Positions 62,177-64,000 of a stretch of 64,000 bases of DNA are shown here, piece by piece. The notes below the pieces were generated by a model, which was not told the DNA's origin, did not search any database, and saw only the letters and a list, made by a program, of their open reading frames with translations. A program made the position numbers and the translations under genes. This stretch comes from Halomonas colorata (GTDB lineage: Bacteria; Pseudomonadota; Gammaproteobacteria; Pseudomonadales; Halomonadaceae): contig NZ_JABUZA010000019.1 in NCBI RefSeq assembly GCF_014897985.1, positions 1 to 64,000 of the forward strand. The letters are read 5' to 3'. Numbering within the stretch: position 1 is the stretch's first letter; each line of letters begins with the position of its first letter.

Positions 62177-62836
62177 TCATTCGCCGCGCAGGCTCATAAT
62201 CCGCCATTGGCGCTCTTCGGCTACTTGGCGAAGGGTATCGTCCGGGTCGACGGCTACCGGGTGGTCAACCTCTTCAAGCAGGGGAAGATCATTGTGCGAG
62301 TCGCTATAGAACCACGCGCCGTCCAGCGTAAAGTCCTTGTCTTCTAGCCATTCATGCAAACGGGTAATTTTGCCTTCCCGGTAGCTGGGAACGCCGGAGA
62401 CGCGACCGGTATAACGGCCGTTTGCCACTTCCGGATTGACCGCTATCAAATAATCAACGCCTAAACGCTCGGCAATCGGGGCGGTAATAAAGCGGTTGGT
62501 CGCGGTGATGATCAGCAGTGTATCGCCTTTAGTGCGGTGGCGAGCCAGCAGCTCTTCGGCTTTGGGTAAAATATGCGGCTCAATTTTACTGACCATAAAC
62601 TGTTGGTGCCAAGCGGTCAGCTGTTCAGGCGTGTTGTCTGCCAGAGGCTTTAGCGCTACTTCCAGAAACGCCGCCATATCCAGCGTGCCGGCCTTGTAAT
62701 CGGCCATAAACCGTTCATTGGCTTCACGATAGGCAATCGGGTCCACCGCGCCTTGCTCAAGCAAGAACTCCCCCCAGGCATGATCGCTGTCGGTGGATAT
62801 CAGCGTATTATCCAGGTCGAAAATAGCCAGACTCAC
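62177..62836 (-). CDS. HAD-IB family phosphatase (SerB-like)
   Basis: The 219-residue HAD subfamily IB hydrolase has motif I MSLAIFDLDNTLISTDSDHAW, motif II LLIITATNRFIT, and motif IV SDSHNDLPLLEEVDHPVAVDPD with the lysine in EGKITRLHEW. The fold resembles phosphoserine phosphatase and CicA-like proteins. The substrate cannot be read from sequence. It lies upstream of rppH but on the opposite strand. Confidence 0.8.
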   Translation of the reverse strand: MSLAIFDLDNTLISTDSDHAWGEFLLEQGAVDPIAYREANERFMADYKAGTLDMAAFLEVALKPLADNTPEQLTAWHQQFMVSKIEPHILPKAEELLARHRTKGDTLLIITATNRFITAPIAERLGVDYLIAVNPEVANGRYTGRVSGVPSYREGKITRLHEWLEDKDFTLDGAWFYSDSHNDLPLLEEVDHPVAVDPDDTLRQVAEERQWRIMSLRGE

Positions 62837-63064
62837 GGCGCTCCCCTTATATAGTCGATAGTCGTCGTTAATTTATAGGTATGAAGGAATAGGTAGAAAT
62901 GGATAAGTATGGACGGTGAAACAAAAGGGCGGATTATCGCAGAGTCCTAAGTCCTTTCCCACCAAAGCGGGCAAGCATTAATCACTTAGCGTTATATTGT
63001 ATTGATACGCTTGTCACCCTTGTGGAAAAATGGGGACAACTGAAAATTTAATAAGGTGACGTCC

Positions 63065-63559
63065 GTGATCGACGCTGACGGCTTTCGTCCCAATGTTGGC
63101 ATCATTATTACCAACAGCCAGGGACAACTGCTTTGGGCGCGTCGTGTAGGACAAAATGCGTGGCAATTTCCCCAGGGGGGCATTAAAGCAAGCGAGACAC
63201 CACAACAAGCCCTTTTTCGTGAGCTTTTTGAGGAGATCGGCCTGACCGCCGACGATGTTGATATTGTTGCCTGTACCCGGGGTTGGCTACGCTACCGTCT
63301 GCCACGACGCATGATTCGCACACATTCGCGGCCAGTGTGTATTGGTCAGAAACAAAAATGGTACTTGCTGAAGATTCGCTGCCAGGAAAATCAGATTTGT
63401 ATGACGGCCACACCCAAACCGGAGTTTGATGGGTGGCGATGGGTGAGCTATTGGTACCCGCTTGGTCAAGTGGTACCGTTCAAACGAGAGGTGTATCGAC
63501 GCGCGCTAAGGGAGCTTTCTCCCCGGGTTCAGCGTCTGGCACAAAATGACGAAGGATAA
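63065..63559 (+). CDS. rppH: RNA pyrophosphohydrolase
   Basis: The 164-residue Nudix enzyme has [17 protein letters not shown] at the start, the Nudix box [17 protein letters not shown] then FEEIGL, and WQFPQGG. RppH removes pyrophosphate from 5'-triphosphorylated mRNA and starts its decay. I chose the GTG at 63065, with AAGGTGA at 63053-63059 5 nt upstream; a GTG at 63056 overlaps that site. ptsP follows, as in E. coli. Confidence 0.95.
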   Translation: MIDADGFRPNVGIIITNSQGQLLWARRVGQNAWQFPQGGIKASETPQQALFRELFEEIGLTADDVDIVACTRGWLRYRLPRRMIRTHSRPVCIGQKQKWYLLKIRCQENQICMTATPKPEFDGWRWVSYWYPLGQVVPFKREVYRRALRELSPRVQRLAQNDEG

Positions 63560-63627
63560 CGCGTGCTCCACGGCTCTGGATGAGCCGTGAAAGTCTGTCG
63601 AAAAGATCCTCAGCGAGGCAAACAATA

Positions 63628-64000
63628 GTGAAAAGTAAAACGTCCATGCTTGAGGTACTGCGTCGTGTTATTCAGGAAGTGAACGGCGCCCGCACCCTAG
63701 ACGCCGCGCTATCGACGATGGTACGCCGTATCCGTAAGGCTATGCAGACCGATGTATGCTCTTTTTATCTTTATGATAAGGAGCTTGAGTCGCTAGTGCT
63801 GATGGAAACCATTGGGTTACGTACGCAGGCGGTCGGCCGTGTCGTGCTACCGCTAGGCGAAGGGCTGGTCGGCATGGTCGCCAAGCGTAGCGAGCCTTTA
63901 AACCTTGAAGATGCTCGGACGCATCCGCTCTTTCGCTATTTTGAAGCCACTGGCGAGGAGCGCTATTCAAGCTTTCTGGGTGTGCCGATTATTCACCAGC
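63628..64000 (+). CDS. ptsP: phosphoenolpyruvate-protein phosphotransferase PtsP (PTS-Ntr enzyme I), partial
   Basis: Only the first 124 codons are in the window; the reading frame is open at the right edge. The visible part is the N-terminal GAF domain: MLEVLRRVIQEVNGARTLDA, TDVCSFYLYD, LPLGEGLVGMVAKRSEPLNL and SFLGVPIIHQ, very like E. coli PtsP. The full protein starts the nitrogen-related PTS phosphorelay. I prefer the GTG at 63628 (GAGG 9 nt upstream); the ATG at 63646 matches the E. coli start but has no binding site. Confidence 0.85.
   Translation, partial: MKSKTSMLEVLRRVIQEVNGARTLDAALSTMVRRIRKAMQTDVCSFYLYDKELESLVLMETIGLRTQAVGRVVLPLGEGLVGMVAKRSEPLNLEDARTHPLFRYFEATGEERYSSFLGVPIIHQ

Noticed and set aside
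1..64000. tRNA, rRNA, prophage or insertion-sequence genes
   Set aside because: I looked for cloverleaf-like GTTCGA arms with CCA ends, transposase and integrase motifs, and found none I could support.

Overview
The window is a stretch of a gammaproteobacterial chromosome. Gene content, gene order and repeats look most like Halomonadaceae (Halomonas/Vreelandella). Supporting points are the conserved blocks nrdR-ribD-rib-ribH-nusB-thiL-pgpA, nudE/yrfG-hslR-hslO-pckA and rppH-ptsP, a glucosylglycerate (compatible solute) synthesis pair, and Pseudomonas-like REP arrays. The genus is inferred by pattern recognition only. I saw no tRNA, rRNA, CRISPR, phage or transposase gene.

Layout. 1-6.6 kb: a DUF4214/M14 carboxypeptidase fusion, an O-antigen-ligase-type protein, a GT32-type glycosyltransferase, a FlgO-type lipoprotein with a partner lipoprotein, and an orphan MotB-like protein. 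6.6-7.1 kb: three 158-bp repeats. 7.3-9.5 kb: gpgP-gpgS (glucosylglycerate synthesis). 9.5-10.5 kb: a REP array of about 153-bp units. 10.5-15.1 kb, minus strand: a chemoreceptor, a DsbG-like protein and a GH13_18 sugar phosphorylase that may recycle glucosylglycerate. 15.3-20.7 kb: the riboflavin/NusB/ThiL/PgpA block, in which the RibBA-like protein has a degenerate GTP cyclohydrolase domain and ribE is absent. 21-30 kb: a DUF945 protein, lon, a PAS chemoreceptor ending in a CheR/CheB tether, ilvD and an oxidoreductase. 30.3-31.2 kb: five units of a repeat with terminal inverted repeats. 31.3-41.6 kb: nudE, yrfG, hslR, hslO, pckA, tex, gshA, dsbB and a kynurenine-formamidase-like hydrolase.

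41.6-54.5 kb is the most coherent accessory block. Thirteen minus-strand genes encode a bifunctional aminobenzoyl-CoA (or salicylyl-CoA) monooxygenase/reductase, an SDR, a MarR regulator, an enoyl-CoA hydratase, an acyl-CoA dehydrogenase, an aryl-CoA ligase, a complete Liv-type ABC importer, a 4HBT thioesterase and a RidA protein. This reads as an aerobic CoA-thioester route for anthranilate or a related benzoate. 54.9-64 kb: rsd, repeats, an RND efflux pair, mdh, repeats, a HAD phosphatase, rppH and the start of ptsP, which is cut by the window end.

Two architectural themes recur. First, long structured repeat arrays fill four of the six convergent intergenic regions and no divergent one. 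Second, short imperfect tandem repeats (12-26 bp) cluster at gene ends. In four cases (dsbG, the GH13 gene, pgpA, livF) the annotated stop codon lies inside a repeat unit.
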